Below are positions 25,496-33,027 of a DNA stretch of 64,000 nucleotides, one piece after another. Every line of letters begins with the position of its first letter. The stretch's first letter is position 1. Source of the stretch: Coriobacteriia bacterium (GTDB taxonomy: Bacteria > Actinomycetota > Coriobacteriia > Anaerosomatales > PHET01); contig JAXMKZ010000059.1 of NCBI GenBank assembly GCA_034370385.1, positions 62,001 to 126,000 on the forward strand. The letters are read 5' to 3'. The position numbers and the translations under genes were made by a program. The notes beneath the pieces are model-generated. The model searched no databases, had not been told where the DNA came from, and worked only from the letters and a program-made list of their open reading frames with translations.

Positions 25496-25518
25496 GCTTG
25501 CACTACGTCAGTGCAAGC
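25496..25518. repeat. 23-base palindrome overlapping the -12 element
   Basis: Perfect nine-base arms GCTTGCACT/AGTGCAAGC separated by ACGTC. It covers the -12 box and expected start site of the sigma-54 promoter, 31 bases ahead of the zinc-ribbon gene. It could be a repressor operator, a hairpin in the 5' end of the transcript, or a weak terminator of the upstream regulator gene; no T-run follows. Confidence 0.8.
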
Positions 25519-25527
25519 GATGTGCCA
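25512..25527 (-). promoter_or_regulatory. Perfect sigma-54 (-24/-12) promoter
   Basis: On the minus strand the sequence is TGGCAC-ATCGC-TTGCA, an exact match to the TGGCAC-N5-TTGCW consensus with GG and GC ten bases apart. It lies just past the stop of the NtrC-type activator gene. The start site would be near 25501, giving a leader of about 36 bases to the zinc-ribbon gene. Confidence 0.85.
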
Positions 25528-25543
25528 GCGGCAGACCCTCGCC

Positions 25544-26893
25544 CTACAACCCGAGACGTTGCATGCGGGCTTCAAGCGTCTTGGTCGTGAGTCCCAGAAG
25601 CTTCGCGGACTTGGGCAGGTTCGAACCGGTGCGGTCGAGTGCCTGACGAACGAGGTCGAGTTCAACCTCTTCAAGGTTCGTCCCGTCTTCCGGCAGTACG
25701 AAACCGCAGCTCGCCCGCCCCGCACTGACGACACCGGAACGGACCTCTGCAGGCAGGTCGTCGACTCCTATCTCATCGCCGTGGGACAGGATGACCATGC
25801 GCTCGATCGTGTTCTCCAACTCGCGGATGTTTCCGGGCCACTGGTAAGAGGCGAGCGCCTGCATCGCCTCACCTGAGATCACCTTGCTACCCGCGTTCGA
25901 CTTCTCAAGAAAGTGCGCCACCAGAAGCGAGATGTCGCTTGAGCGCTGGCGCAGCGGGGGCAAGGTCACGGGGACGACGTTGAGGCGATAGAAGAGGTCC
26001 TCGCGGAATCCGCCATCGACGATCAACTGCTGCAGATCCTGGTTCGTAGCGGCGACGATACGTACGTCGACGTCGATGGAGCGCGTTCCGCCGAGCCGCT
26101 CGAAGCGTCGCTCCTGCAAGACGCGCAGGAGCTTGACCTGAGTCGCCGCCGAGATGTCGCCGATCTCGTCGAGGAAGATGGTCCCGGTGTTTGCCAACTC
26201 GAATCGCCCGGGCTTGCCTGTCATGGCGCCGGTGAACGCGCCCTTCTCGTAACCGAAGAGCTCGCTCTCCAGCAGCGTCTCGGGCAACGCGCCGGCAGAC
26301 ACGGACACGAACGGCTTCGTGGCTCGCTCCGAAAGATTGTGGAGGGCGCGTGCGATAAGCTCCTTGCCCGTGCCCGACTCACCGTAGATCATGACGGTCG
26401 CGCTCGTCGGAGCCACTTTGTGCACGGTCTCAAGGACCTCAAGCATGCGCTGATCCGACGCTACGATTCCTTGAACATCGTACTCACGCCCGATCTCTTC
26501 GCGAAGGCGTTCGACCTCAGCGGCAAGGTCCCGGTACATGAGCGCTTTGCTGATGGCGAGCTTGAGCTCCTCCAGGTCGAAGGGCTTGGTGAGATACTCG
26601 TTCGCTCCGGCCTTCATGGCATCAACCGCCTGCTCGACGTTGCCGTGTGCCGTGAGCATGATTATGGGGAACGAGACGCCTTTGCCCCTGAGGCGGCGCA
26701 GAACCTCCATCCCGTCCGGAGCAGGCATGCGATGGTCGAGGACCATGAGGTCAGGCTCGAAGTCGGCAGCGGCCGCAAGCGCCTCCTTGCCGTCAGACGC
26801 CTCGGCGACTTCGAACCCCTCAGCGGTGAGTGCCTGCCCGAGCACCCACCGCATATTCTTCTCGTCGTCGACTATCAGGATTCTCTTCTGCAT
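25544..26893 (-). CDS. NtrC-family sigma-54-dependent response regulator
   Basis: 449 residues. The receiver domain has phosphoacceptor D53 in [11 protein letters not shown]. The AAA+ domain has Walker A GESGTGKE (171-178) and the sigma-54-contacting GAFTGA loop (218-223). A C-terminal Fis-type helix-turn-helix ([22 protein letters not shown]) completes it. It should open sigma-54 promoters when phosphorylated by the kinase encoded next to it. I set the start at the ATG at 26893 (GGGGAG upstream); a longer frame to 26983 overlaps the kinase and is not used. First target candidate: the promoter 17 bases beyond its stop. Confidence 0.95.
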   Translation of the reverse strand: MQKRILIVDDEKNMRWVLGQALTAEGFEVAEASDGKEALAAAADFEPDLMVLDHRMPAPDGMEVLRRLRGKGVSFPIIMLTAHGNVEQAVDAMKAGANEYLTKPFDLEELKLAISKALMYRDLAAEVERLREEIGREYDVQGIVASDQRMLEVLETVHKVAPTSATVMIYGESGTGKELIARALHNLSERATKPFVSVSAGALPETLLESELFGYEKGAFTGAMTGKPGRFELANTGTIFLDEIGDISAATQVKLLRVLQERRFERLGGTRSIDVDVRIVAATNQDLQQLIVDGGFREDLFYRLNVVPVTLPPLRQRSSDISLLVAHFLEKSNAGSKVISGEAMQALASYQWPGNIRELENTIERMVILSHGDEIGVDDLPAEVRSGVVSAGRASCGFVLPEDGTNLEEVELDLVRQALDRTGSNLPKSAKLLGLTTKTLEARMQRLGL

Positions 26894-26906
26894 GCGCTCC
26901 CCGTCC

Positions 26907-28430
26907 CTATTCCTTGAATACCGCAGGCATCGAGACCGTGAAGGTCGTGCCCCGCTCCGACGATTCGACTTCGATATGACCATCGTGCTCGTCGATGATG
27001 CGATGGACGATCGTCAATCCCAGTCCGGTACCGTCCGCCCGCTTCGTGAAGAAGGGGTCGAACACCTTCGTGATGTCCTCATCGGCGATTCCCGGTCCCG
27101 TGTCCGCCACCGTGACCACCACGTAATCTCCGTCGGACTCCGCGAAGATGCCGATGTTGCCGCCTTCTTCATCCATAGCCTGTACCGCGTTGGTCACGAG
27201 GTTCAAGAAGACCTGCTTGAGCTGATCCGGATCACCATAGACGGGTGGCAGCCCCTCAGGCCGCGCGTACGATATATGGACGCTGGCCTGCTTGGCGAAG
27301 CGGCTCGTGAAGAGCACGACGTCCTCGAGCACCCCGGCGAGGTCGGTATCCACCAGTGTAGGCTTGCTTGGCCTACCAAAATCGAGCAGCGCCTTGATGA
27401 CCCTGTCCAGCCGGTCGATCTCCTGCTTGATCACCCCGGCTGCGACGTGGATGCGCTCCTTATCACACTGGGCATCCTCGAGCAGCTGCACACTTGCCCG
27501 GATCACCCCCAGCGGGTTGCGTACCTCGTGAGCCACACCCGCAGTGAGCTCGCCCATCGCGGCAAGACGGTCTGCTCGAATCAGCTGATCGGTCAACGTA
27601 CGGATGTCGGAGACATCTTCGAGGGTGACGACCGCCCCGAGAATCGATCCCCCGACGGCCCTCATGCGCGAGGTTGACACCTGAGCATGGACGACTCGCC
27701 CGATCGGCGTGACGAACGTCGCCTCACGATGAGCCATGGGCACGCGCCCGGACAGCACCTTGGCTACGTCACTTGCAATCCCTCCGTCTTCACGGAAGAG
27801 AATCTCGATCGGCCGGGGAACCATCTGGGTCTCCGTCATGCCAAGCATCCGCTCCGCGGCGGGATTGGCCGTGGCGATAGAGCCATCGGGCCCCACGGTA
27901 AGCACTCCCGAAGTGATCGAGCGCAAGATCGAAGCGGTGTAATCCTGCACGTTGATGAGCTGGATGGCGCGCTCTTCGAGCTTCTTGTACGCCTCCTCCA
28001 ACTGCGATGAGACCTGCTGCAGGTCACTGGAGCGGCGCACCTCTATGTCGCGCAATGCGCCGAACAGCAGACCGAGCGCGACGAACGAGATCATCTCAAG
28101 CCAGGTGTCGAATCGACTCACTGACCCACCGAGCATCAGGGACACGTGCGCCCCGTACAGAACGGCTGAGATGACCCCGGTGATCAGCCCGCCCCGTCTT
28201 CCGAACACCCAGGCCGCGTAGATGATCGGAACGAAGTACAGGCGACGGTAGAGCATGTGAAGCGGGAGGCTCCTCGCCGGAGTGAACATGTGCAGAAGCG
28301 TCACGAAGACGATCATCACGCTGATGGCGACAATCGCTCGTCCGGCCCGCCGACGCTCTTCGTGGTCGATGTCGCGCTGCGGTCCCGATTCCCGACCTGC
28401 GCCGGCCAAACCGCTTTTCTGCGGCGTCAT
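26907..28430 (-). CDS. Membrane PAS-domain sensor histidine kinase (NtrB-like)
   Basis: 507 residues. Three or four membrane segments at about 30-125 have little extracytoplasmic sequence. They are followed by a linker coiled coil, a PAS domain (about 155-265), HisKA with the phosphorylated His in AGVAHEVRNPLG (about 293), and an HATPase (NLVTNAVQAMDEEG, VADTGPGI, GTGLGLTIVHRI). The signal is probably sensed within the membrane or by PAS. The ATG at 28430 overlaps the rpoN stop by four bases, and the response regulator follows 13 bases later, giving a three-gene operon. Confidence 0.94.
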   Translation of the reverse strand: MTPQKSGLAGAGRESGPQRDIDHEERRRAGRAIVAISVMIVFVTLLHMFTPARSLPLHMLYRRLYFVPIIYAAWVFGRRGGLITGVISAVLYGAHVSLMLGGSVSRFDTWLEMISFVALGLLFGALRDIEVRRSSDLQQVSSQLEEAYKKLEERAIQLINVQDYTASILRSITSGVLTVGPDGSIATANPAAERMLGMTETQMVPRPIEILFREDGGIASDVAKVLSGRVPMAHREATFVTPIGRVVHAQVSTSRMRAVGGSILGAVVTLEDVSDIRTLTDQLIRADRLAAMGELTAGVAHEVRNPLGVIRASVQLLEDAQCDKERIHVAAGVIKQEIDRLDRVIKALLDFGRPSKPTLVDTDLAGVLEDVVLFTSRFAKQASVHISYARPEGLPPVYGDPDQLKQVFLNLVTNAVQAMDEEGGNIGIFAESDGDYVVVTVADTGPGIADEDITKVFDPFFTKRADGTGLGLTIVHRIIDEHDGHIEVESSERGTTFTVSMPAVFKE

Positions 28431-29821
28431 CGACGGCGCCTGGCCCAGCTCGGCTCGATGCTGAGTTCCTCGCGGTACTTGGCGACGGTGCGACGGGCGA
28501 CCGTCACGCCCTCATCGGAAAGCAGCTCCGCAAGCTTCTGGTCAGACAGCGGCTTGGCGGGATCCTCCTCCTTGACCAACTCGCGTAGACGGCTCTTCAC
28601 GGTCGTCGCCGCCACGTCCATCCCACTCGACGTCCGATAGCCACCGCTGAAGAAGTGCTTGAGTTCGTAGAGCCCATACGGCGTGGCCATGTACTTGCCT
28701 GTGACTCCGCGAGAGACGGTGGATAGATGGACGCCGATCTCAACGGCGACGTCCTCCAGACGCAGGGGCCGCAGCGGTCCCTTGCCGTCTTCGAAGAAGT
28801 CGCGCTGCACCTCCATGATGATCTCGGTGATACGGCTGACCGTGTCCTTACGCCGGTCCACATTCCGGATGAAACTCTCAGCCGAGCGGATCTTGTCCTT
28901 GAGGTAGCGCCGCGTCTCGTCGTCGGCGTTCGATCCGCTCTTGAGCATCGCCCGGTATCGCGGCGAGACCCGCAGAGTGGGCAGCGCTTCGTTGTTCGGG
29001 ATGATGAGCCACTCATCGTCGAAGCGCCGAAGCGTGACGTCAGGCACGATGTAGCCGGGCGATGGGCCCGGCGAGAACGCGCCGGCCGGCCGGGGGTTGA
29101 GAACCTTGAGAACTTCGACCAGCCTGCGTACCTCATCCTCGTCCACGTGGAGCGCGCGCGCGATCTTGCGGAAGTGATTCGACGCGACATCGTCGAGATG
29201 ATTCCTGACGATGGTCATCATGAGCGGCTCATCTATGCCGAGGAACTCCAGCTGCAGGCAGAGCGCCTCGCTGAGATCCCGAGCTCCGACGCCGGGAGGA
29301 TCGAGCTGCTGCACGGCACGCAACCCGGCCTCCGCTACGGTCGATGAGACTCCGACCAACGCCGCGATCTCGTCGAGCGAGCCGGTGAAGAAGCCGTCCC
29401 CATCAAGGGAGCCGACCACGGCCATCGCCGCATGTTCGACATCCTCATCCACATCGAGCAGCGCGACCTGATCGAGCAGGTAGTCGTCAAAACTCTGAAT
29501 GCCGCCGACGTAGTCCTCGGTGTTGGTCTGCTCGGCGTTGGGATCGCGCGGCGCCGTGGCGCCGAGCTGGTCGAGGTCCTCATACATCTCGAGCCACTCG
29601 TCCCAGGAGCGCTCGTCGTCGCGCGCGTCTTCAGGCTGATCCTCGCCCTCTACCGGCTCGGATTCTGTCTCGTCGACCTCGAGCACCGGATTCTCGAGCA
29701 TCTCCACTTCGACCATCTGCTGAAGCTCGGCGACGGGCATGGCGAGGATACTCAGCCCTTGGTAGACCTGGGGCGAGAGGGTGACCTTCTGTCGCAAGTC
29801 AGGACGCTGCGAGAGTTCCAC
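28427..29821 (-). CDS. rpoN: RNA polymerase sigma-54 factor
   Basis: 464 residues with all regions. The N-terminal activator-response segment (MELSQRPDLRQKVTLSPQ...LENP) is followed by an acidic linker (about 50-90), the core-binding domain, a helix-turn-helix, and an RpoN box ARRTVAKYRE (442-451) that reads -24 promoters. The start is a GTG at 29821 with AAGGGGG upstream. The gene leads an operon with a kinase and an NtrC-type activator. Sigma-54 is rare in Actinobacteria, so its presence is notable if the lineage call holds. Confidence 0.96.
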   Translation of the reverse strand: MELSQRPDLRQKVTLSPQVYQGLSILAMPVAELQQMVEVEMLENPVLEVDETESEPVEGEDQPEDARDDERSWDEWLEMYEDLDQLGATAPRDPNAEQTNTEDYVGGIQSFDDYLLDQVALLDVDEDVEHAAMAVVGSLDGDGFFTGSLDEIAALVGVSSTVAEAGLRAVQQLDPPGVGARDLSEALCLQLEFLGIDEPLMMTIVRNHLDDVASNHFRKIARALHVDEDEVRRLVEVLKVLNPRPAGAFSPGPSPGYIVPDVTLRRFDDEWLIIPNNEALPTLRVSPRYRAMLKSGSNADDETRRYLKDKIRSAESFIRNVDRRKDTVSRITEIIMEVQRDFFEDGKGPLRPLRLEDVAVEIGVHLSTVSRGVTGKYMATPYGLYELKHFFSGGYRTSSGMDVAATTVKSRLRELVKEEDPAKPLSDQKLAELLSDEGVTVARRTVAKYREELSIEPSWARRRR

Positions 29822-29872
29822 TGCCCACCCCCTTTGCCGTCCGCAACGGTGGTCGACGCAAGTGCGCCGCCA

Positions 29873-29888
29873 TGCAAAAAGTATACCG
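29873..29888 (-). promoter_or_regulatory. Candidate sigma-54-type promoter upstream of rpoN
   Basis: Minus strand reads CGGTAT-ACTTT-TTGCA. The invariant GG and GC are ten bases apart, the -12 TTGCA is perfect, and the -24 keeps GG with a TAT that fits the looser GGYRY form. The start would lie about 40 bases before the rpoN GTG. The same bases include TATACT, which could instead be a sigma-70 -10, although no -35 is evident. Confidence 0.55.
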
Positions 29889-29968
29889 CTGTGCCCGCCT
29901 CTTCTCCCGCTGCATCAGGATTACTCCACCAAGTGCGCAGAAGCGCAGGGCAAACAGAGCCGTCGCGC

Positions 29969-30934
29969 TCAGTCCGGTGGCGGCAGTATGGGCGCGGGAT
30001 CACGCTCAGGCAGCTGCACGATGGCGATCGCCGCGAGAACCAGCAGACCACCCAGCAGCTGTGCAGCCGTCAAGGACTCACCGAAGAGCACGAACGCGCC
30101 GATACCGGCAAGCGCCGGCTCCACGGTGGAGGTCACCGTCGCGTTGGTGGGAGGGATGTACTTGAGCGCCATGAGGAACGCCGAAAACGGCACCACGGTG
30201 CTCACTACCGCAAGAAAGACGACCGCGGCCAAGGATTCGGGCACCGCTAAGAGCTGAATCGTCGACTCGGGGCCCAGCACGAGCAACCAGAACAGCGAGG
30301 CGAACCCAAGGCCGTACACGAGCGTCGTGTAGGGCGTGAACCGCTTGGCGGCGACACTGCCCATGAGCGAGTAGGCGGCGAAGAAGACGGCTGAGGCCAG
30401 CCCCCATGCAACTCCGGCCGGTGACACCACCAGGCCCTCTCCTCCGATCGCGCCGACAACGAGCGCGCATCCCGTCACCGACAGCGCCACTCCCGCCGGC
30501 AGCGACCACGTCCATCGATGCTTCATGAACACCACGCCCACGATAAGGACGAGGACCGGCGCAAGGTACTCCAGAAGGATGGCTGTGGCCACGTTCGTGA
30601 GCGAGATGGTCTTGAAGTAGGTGTAGTGGACCGCCGCCAGACCGACAACGCCGAAGACGGCCAGGAACGGAAGGTCCTTCGGCCTCACAACGAGCGCCTC
30701 GCGCCTGAAAACAAGCAGGTACGCGAGCAGGATCACGCATGCCGCGAACGCCCGCCCGGCGGAGAGTGCCGTCGGGTCGATCGTGATCCCCAGCGGGGGA
30801 ACGGGCCACGCGGCGGTCTCGGCGGTCGCCTCGGTGAACAGCCACTTCGCCGTGAGACCGCCGCTGGCCCAGCACGCCGCGGCAAGTAGGACCAACCCGT
30901 AGCCGCGCATGCGGACGGCCCGCGCCTCAGCCAC
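29969..30934 (-). CDS. EamA-family (DMT) transporter
   Basis: 321 residues with ten membrane segments arranged as two EamA repeats; the second repeat has the family-typical ending ATVTSTVEPALAGIGAFVLFGE. Members export or import amino acids, sugars or other metabolites, and the substrate cannot be read here. A GTG at 30934 overlaps the CDF gene stop by eight bases. An ATG at 30910, which starts right at the first membrane segment, is equally plausible. Confidence 0.88.
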   Translation of the reverse strand: MAEARAVRMRGYGLVLLAAACWASGGLTAKWLFTEATAETAAWPVPPLGITIDPTALSAGRAFAACVILLAYLLVFRREALVVRPKDLPFLAVFGVVGLAAVHYTYFKTISLTNVATAILLEYLAPVLVLIVGVVFMKHRWTWSLPAGVALSVTGCALVVGAIGGEGLVVSPAGVAWGLASAVFFAAYSLMGSVAAKRFTPYTTLVYGLGFASLFWLLVLGPESTIQLLAVPESLAAVVFLAVVSTVVPFSAFLMALKYIPPTNATVTSTVEPALAGIGAFVLFGESLTAAQLLGGLLVLAAIAIVQLPERDPAPILPPPD

Positions 30935-31871
30935 GGGCGGAGGTCTGTTCGCGCTCGGTCTTGGTGGCCTGATACTCGTCGTAGGGTTCGAGGTGCGCTA
31001 TGACGTCAACGACCTGGGGAAACGCGGCGCCGATCGCGCGTTCGACGTTCTCGGCGATCTCATGACCATCGGCCACGCTGCGCGTCTCGTCGACCTGAAC
31101 ATGGAGGTCGACGTAGACAGCGGACTCCGACCCCCTCGTGCGGATGTGGTGGCATCCAAGCACTCCCGCAACGGCAAGAACGCACGCGCATATCTCATCG
31201 GTGGATATGCGCGCGGAGTCTGACAACGTGGCACTGGCCTGGCGAAAGACCGCGACGGCCGTATACACGATCATGGCCGATACCAGCAGCGCGACGACCG
31301 GGTCGGCTTGAGGGAAGCCGGCTTTGACCATCACGAGTGAGAGGATGACCCCCAGGCTCACGAAGATGTCAGAGCGGGTATGACTGGCGTCGGCGATCAG
31401 GATCTCGGAGCCGAGCTCCCGCCCTACCCGGCGCTCCCACGTGCTCACGCCGATGTTGACCGCCAGAGTAGCGATCATGACAGCGAACGAGACCGCATCG
31501 ACCTGGGGTGGGCTGACGGCCCCCGAAAGCTGCGACAGGGCGCTGGAGCCGATGCGGTATGCGGCGAACGCGAGCATGCCCGCGATGGCTGCCGAGGCGT
31601 ACGATTCGAACTTGTCATGCCCATAGGGATGGTCGCGGTCCGCCGGCCGGCCGGCGATGGCCATGCCCACGAGCCCGATGACGTTGCTGGCCCCGTCGAA
31701 CAGCGAGTGAAAGCCGTCGGCCTGCATGGCCGCCGACCCGGAAACCGTACCCCACCCGATCTTGGCGAGCGCGACGCCGACGTTCAAGGCGAGCACGGCC
31801 CACAGGACGGTCCGAATACGCTTGACACGCAGCGTCCCGGCCTCGCTGTCCGATGGTCTCGTGTATCCCAC
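30927..31871 (-). CDS. Cation diffusion facilitator (CDF) metal exporter
   Basis: 314 residues with six membrane segments. Metal-site motifs are ADGFHSLFDG in segment II and DASHTRSD in segment V, followed by a cytosolic ferredoxin-like ZT domain (VYVDLHVQVDETRSVADGHEIAENVE). CDF proteins use the proton gradient to export Zn, Fe, Mn or Co. I chose the GTG at 31871, with GGGGAGG nine bases upstream; the longer frame would start inside the operator. Divergent from the CsoR-family repressor, with a shared palindromic operator between them, which suggests metal-responsive control. Confidence 0.9.
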   Translation of the reverse strand: MGYTRPSDSEAGTLRVKRIRTVLWAVLALNVGVALAKIGWGTVSGSAAMQADGFHSLFDGASNVIGLVGMAIAGRPADRDHPYGHDKFESYASAAIAGMLAFAAYRIGSSALSQLSGAVSPPQVDAVSFAVMIATLAVNIGVSTWERRVGRELGSEILIADASHTRSDIFVSLGVILSLVMVKAGFPQADPVVALLVSAMIVYTAVAVFRQASATLSDSARISTDEICACVLAVAGVLGCHHIRTRGSESAVYVDLHVQVDETRSVADGHEIAENVERAIGAAFPQVVDVIAHLEPYDEYQATKTEREQTSARG

Positions 31872-31887
31872 CTGGTCGTTCCTCCCC

Positions 31888-31916
31888 TTGTGCCACATAC
31901 CCCTAGGGGGTATCAT
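31888..31916 (+). promoter_or_regulatory. csoR-like promoter with operator shared with the CDF gene
   Basis: TTGTGC (31888-31893), a 17-base spacer and TATCAT (31911-31916) form a promoter for the repressor gene. The palindrome ATACCCC-TAG-GGGGTAT (31897-31913) fills the spacer. On the minus strand TTGAAC and GTATGT, also 17 bases apart, could serve the CDF gene, so one operator would control both. Confidence 0.78.
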
Positions 31917-31960
31917 CGTTCAAGAACAACCCATTCAAGGTATCAGAAGCGGAGACTGTG

Positions 31961-32263
31961 ATGACTGACTCACCGGAAACCACCGTCATCTCCGATGAGG
32001 AGCAACGCAAGGCCATGGTGAACCGGCTGAAGCGCCTGGAGGGACAGATTCGCGGCCTTCAGACGATGATCGAGTCCGGTCAGGAATGCGACGCGATTCT
32101 CACACAGGTCATGGCTGCAAAATCCGCGCTCAACCAAGTGGGACTGCACATCATCGGGCACGCCATGAAGAACTGCCTCATCGACGAAGAAGCCGCCACG
32201 CGCGAGGAGCTCATCGACGAGGCGATCAAGGTGTTCCTCAAGTACTCATCCTGTGTGAAGTAG
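31961..32263 (+). CDS. CsoR/CstR-family (DUF156) metal- or thiol-sensing repressor
   Basis: 100 residues, all helical, with the family core VNRLKRLEGQIRGLQTMIE. The sensing cysteines are C43 and C72, 29 residues apart as in CsoR and CstR. By gapless comparison with Mycobacterium CsoR, the copper-binding His position (68 here) is Ala, and a His sits one residue earlier (H67). Sensing could thus be of copper with altered geometry, of another metal, or of persulfide as in CstR. I chose the ATG at 31961 (GGAG seven bases upstream). It lies just downstream of its likely operator. Confidence 0.9.
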   Translation: MTDSPETTVISDEEQRKAMVNRLKRLEGQIRGLQTMIESGQECDAILTQVMAAKSALNQVGLHIIGHAMKNCLIDEEAATREELIDEAIKVFLKYSSCVK

Positions 32264-32289
32264 GCGCCTCGAGCGCCTTCAGACGCTGT

Positions 32290-32328
32290 CGTGGCCCCGC
32301 GACTCGATCGCCGTCGGGGCCACGTTTC
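32290..32328 (+). terminator. Terminator of the CsoR-family gene
   Basis: Ten-base stem CGTGGCCCCG/CGGGGCCACG with a 15-base loop followed by TTTCAT, 27 bases after the repressor gene stop. Confidence 0.8.
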
Positions 32329-32372
32329 ATGTCACGTAGGGTCCTGCCCTCCGACCGGAGGGCGCCCTAGCC

Positions 32373-32582
32373 TCAAGTGAACCGGCTGCCACCGCAGCTC
32401 GCTGTGGAAGCGCTTGAAGTCGTCGTGCACGTTCCTGACCCGAGAATCCCACCGCCGACACCTCGGTCGATCTGGGTCGAATCGCACTCGGGACACAGCA
32501 GGTCCTCGTTACGCAGAAGGCGCATGAGGAATCGGTCGAATTGATGACCGCACGAGCGGCACCTCAGCTCGTACGTGGGCAT
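32373..32582 (-). CDS. FmdB-family zinc-ribbon protein
   Basis: 69 residues beginning MPTYELRCRSCGHQFD, the hallmark of the FmdB family, with cysteines C8, C11, C30 and C33 for one zinc site and a Gly/Ser/Thr-rich tail. Called a regulatory protein in formamidase operons, but its true role is unknown. Its ATG directly abuts the thioredoxin stop (TAGATG), so the two are co-translated and should share the thioredoxin promoter. Confidence 0.9.
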   Translation of the reverse strand: MPTYELRCRSCGHQFDRFLMRLLRNEDLLCPECDSTQIDRGVGGGILGSGTCTTTSSASTASCGGSRFT

Positions 32583-32906
32583 CTAGACCCCCAGACCAAG
32601 CTCTTGGGACAGGGCATCCGCTCCCCTGGCACCTACCACTTGGGCCACCAACTTACCGCCATCGAATTTGGCGATCGTGGGGATGCTCATGACCCCATGC
32701 TCGACGGCGATGTCTCTGGATTCATCGATGTTGAGCTTGACGAACGCAACAGCGTCACCCGCTCGAGAGGCCAACTTGTCTATCTCAGGAGCGACCATCC
32801 GGCACGGACCACACCAAGGTGCCCAGAAATCAACGACCACCGGCACATCGGACTCCAGCACCTTCTCGCGCCACGTACTTGCATCCACATCGATCGCACT
32901 GCTCAT
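32583..32906 (-). CDS. trxA: Thioredoxin
   Basis: 107 residues with the active site WCGPC (C32, C35) in FWAPWCGPCRM and the cis-Pro loop MSIPTIAKFDGG. It reduces cytosolic disulfides and is the natural electron donor for CcdA-type transporters. Its promoter holds a CsoR-type palindrome also found ahead of ccdA. It is co-transcribed with the FmdB gene. Confidence 0.96.
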   Translation of the reverse strand: MSSAIDVDASTWREKVLESDVPVVVDFWAPWCGPCRMVAPEIDKLASRAGDAVAFVKLNIDESRDIAVEHGVMSIPTIAKFDGGKLVAQVVGARGADALSQELGLGV

Positions 32907-32940
32907 TGGAGACTCCTATCCTTGGTGATTCTGCGTGCTT

Positions 32941-32970
32941 CCTTTATACCCCATGGGGTATCCCGTGGTC
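32941..32970 (-). promoter_or_regulatory. trxA promoter with CsoR-type operator
   Basis: Minus strand: TTGACC (32965-32970), a 17-18-base spacer, then GTATAA/TATAAA (32941-32947), a near-consensus sigma-70 promoter. The perfect palindrome ATACCCC-AT-GGGGTAT (32944-32959) covers the spacer and -10. It also lies 69 bases ahead of the divergent ferrochelatase-like gene and could affect both. Confidence 0.82.
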
Positions 32971-33027
32971 AAGCACCGAGAGCACTGGCTGCGCTCGCAT
33001 CGAGTATCATCGCCATCAGGAGGAGCC

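Noticed and set aside
31211-31227. TGGCAC followed by GGC at sigma-54 spacing
   Set aside because: Lies inside the CDF coding region, lacks the TTGC element and points at no gene start.
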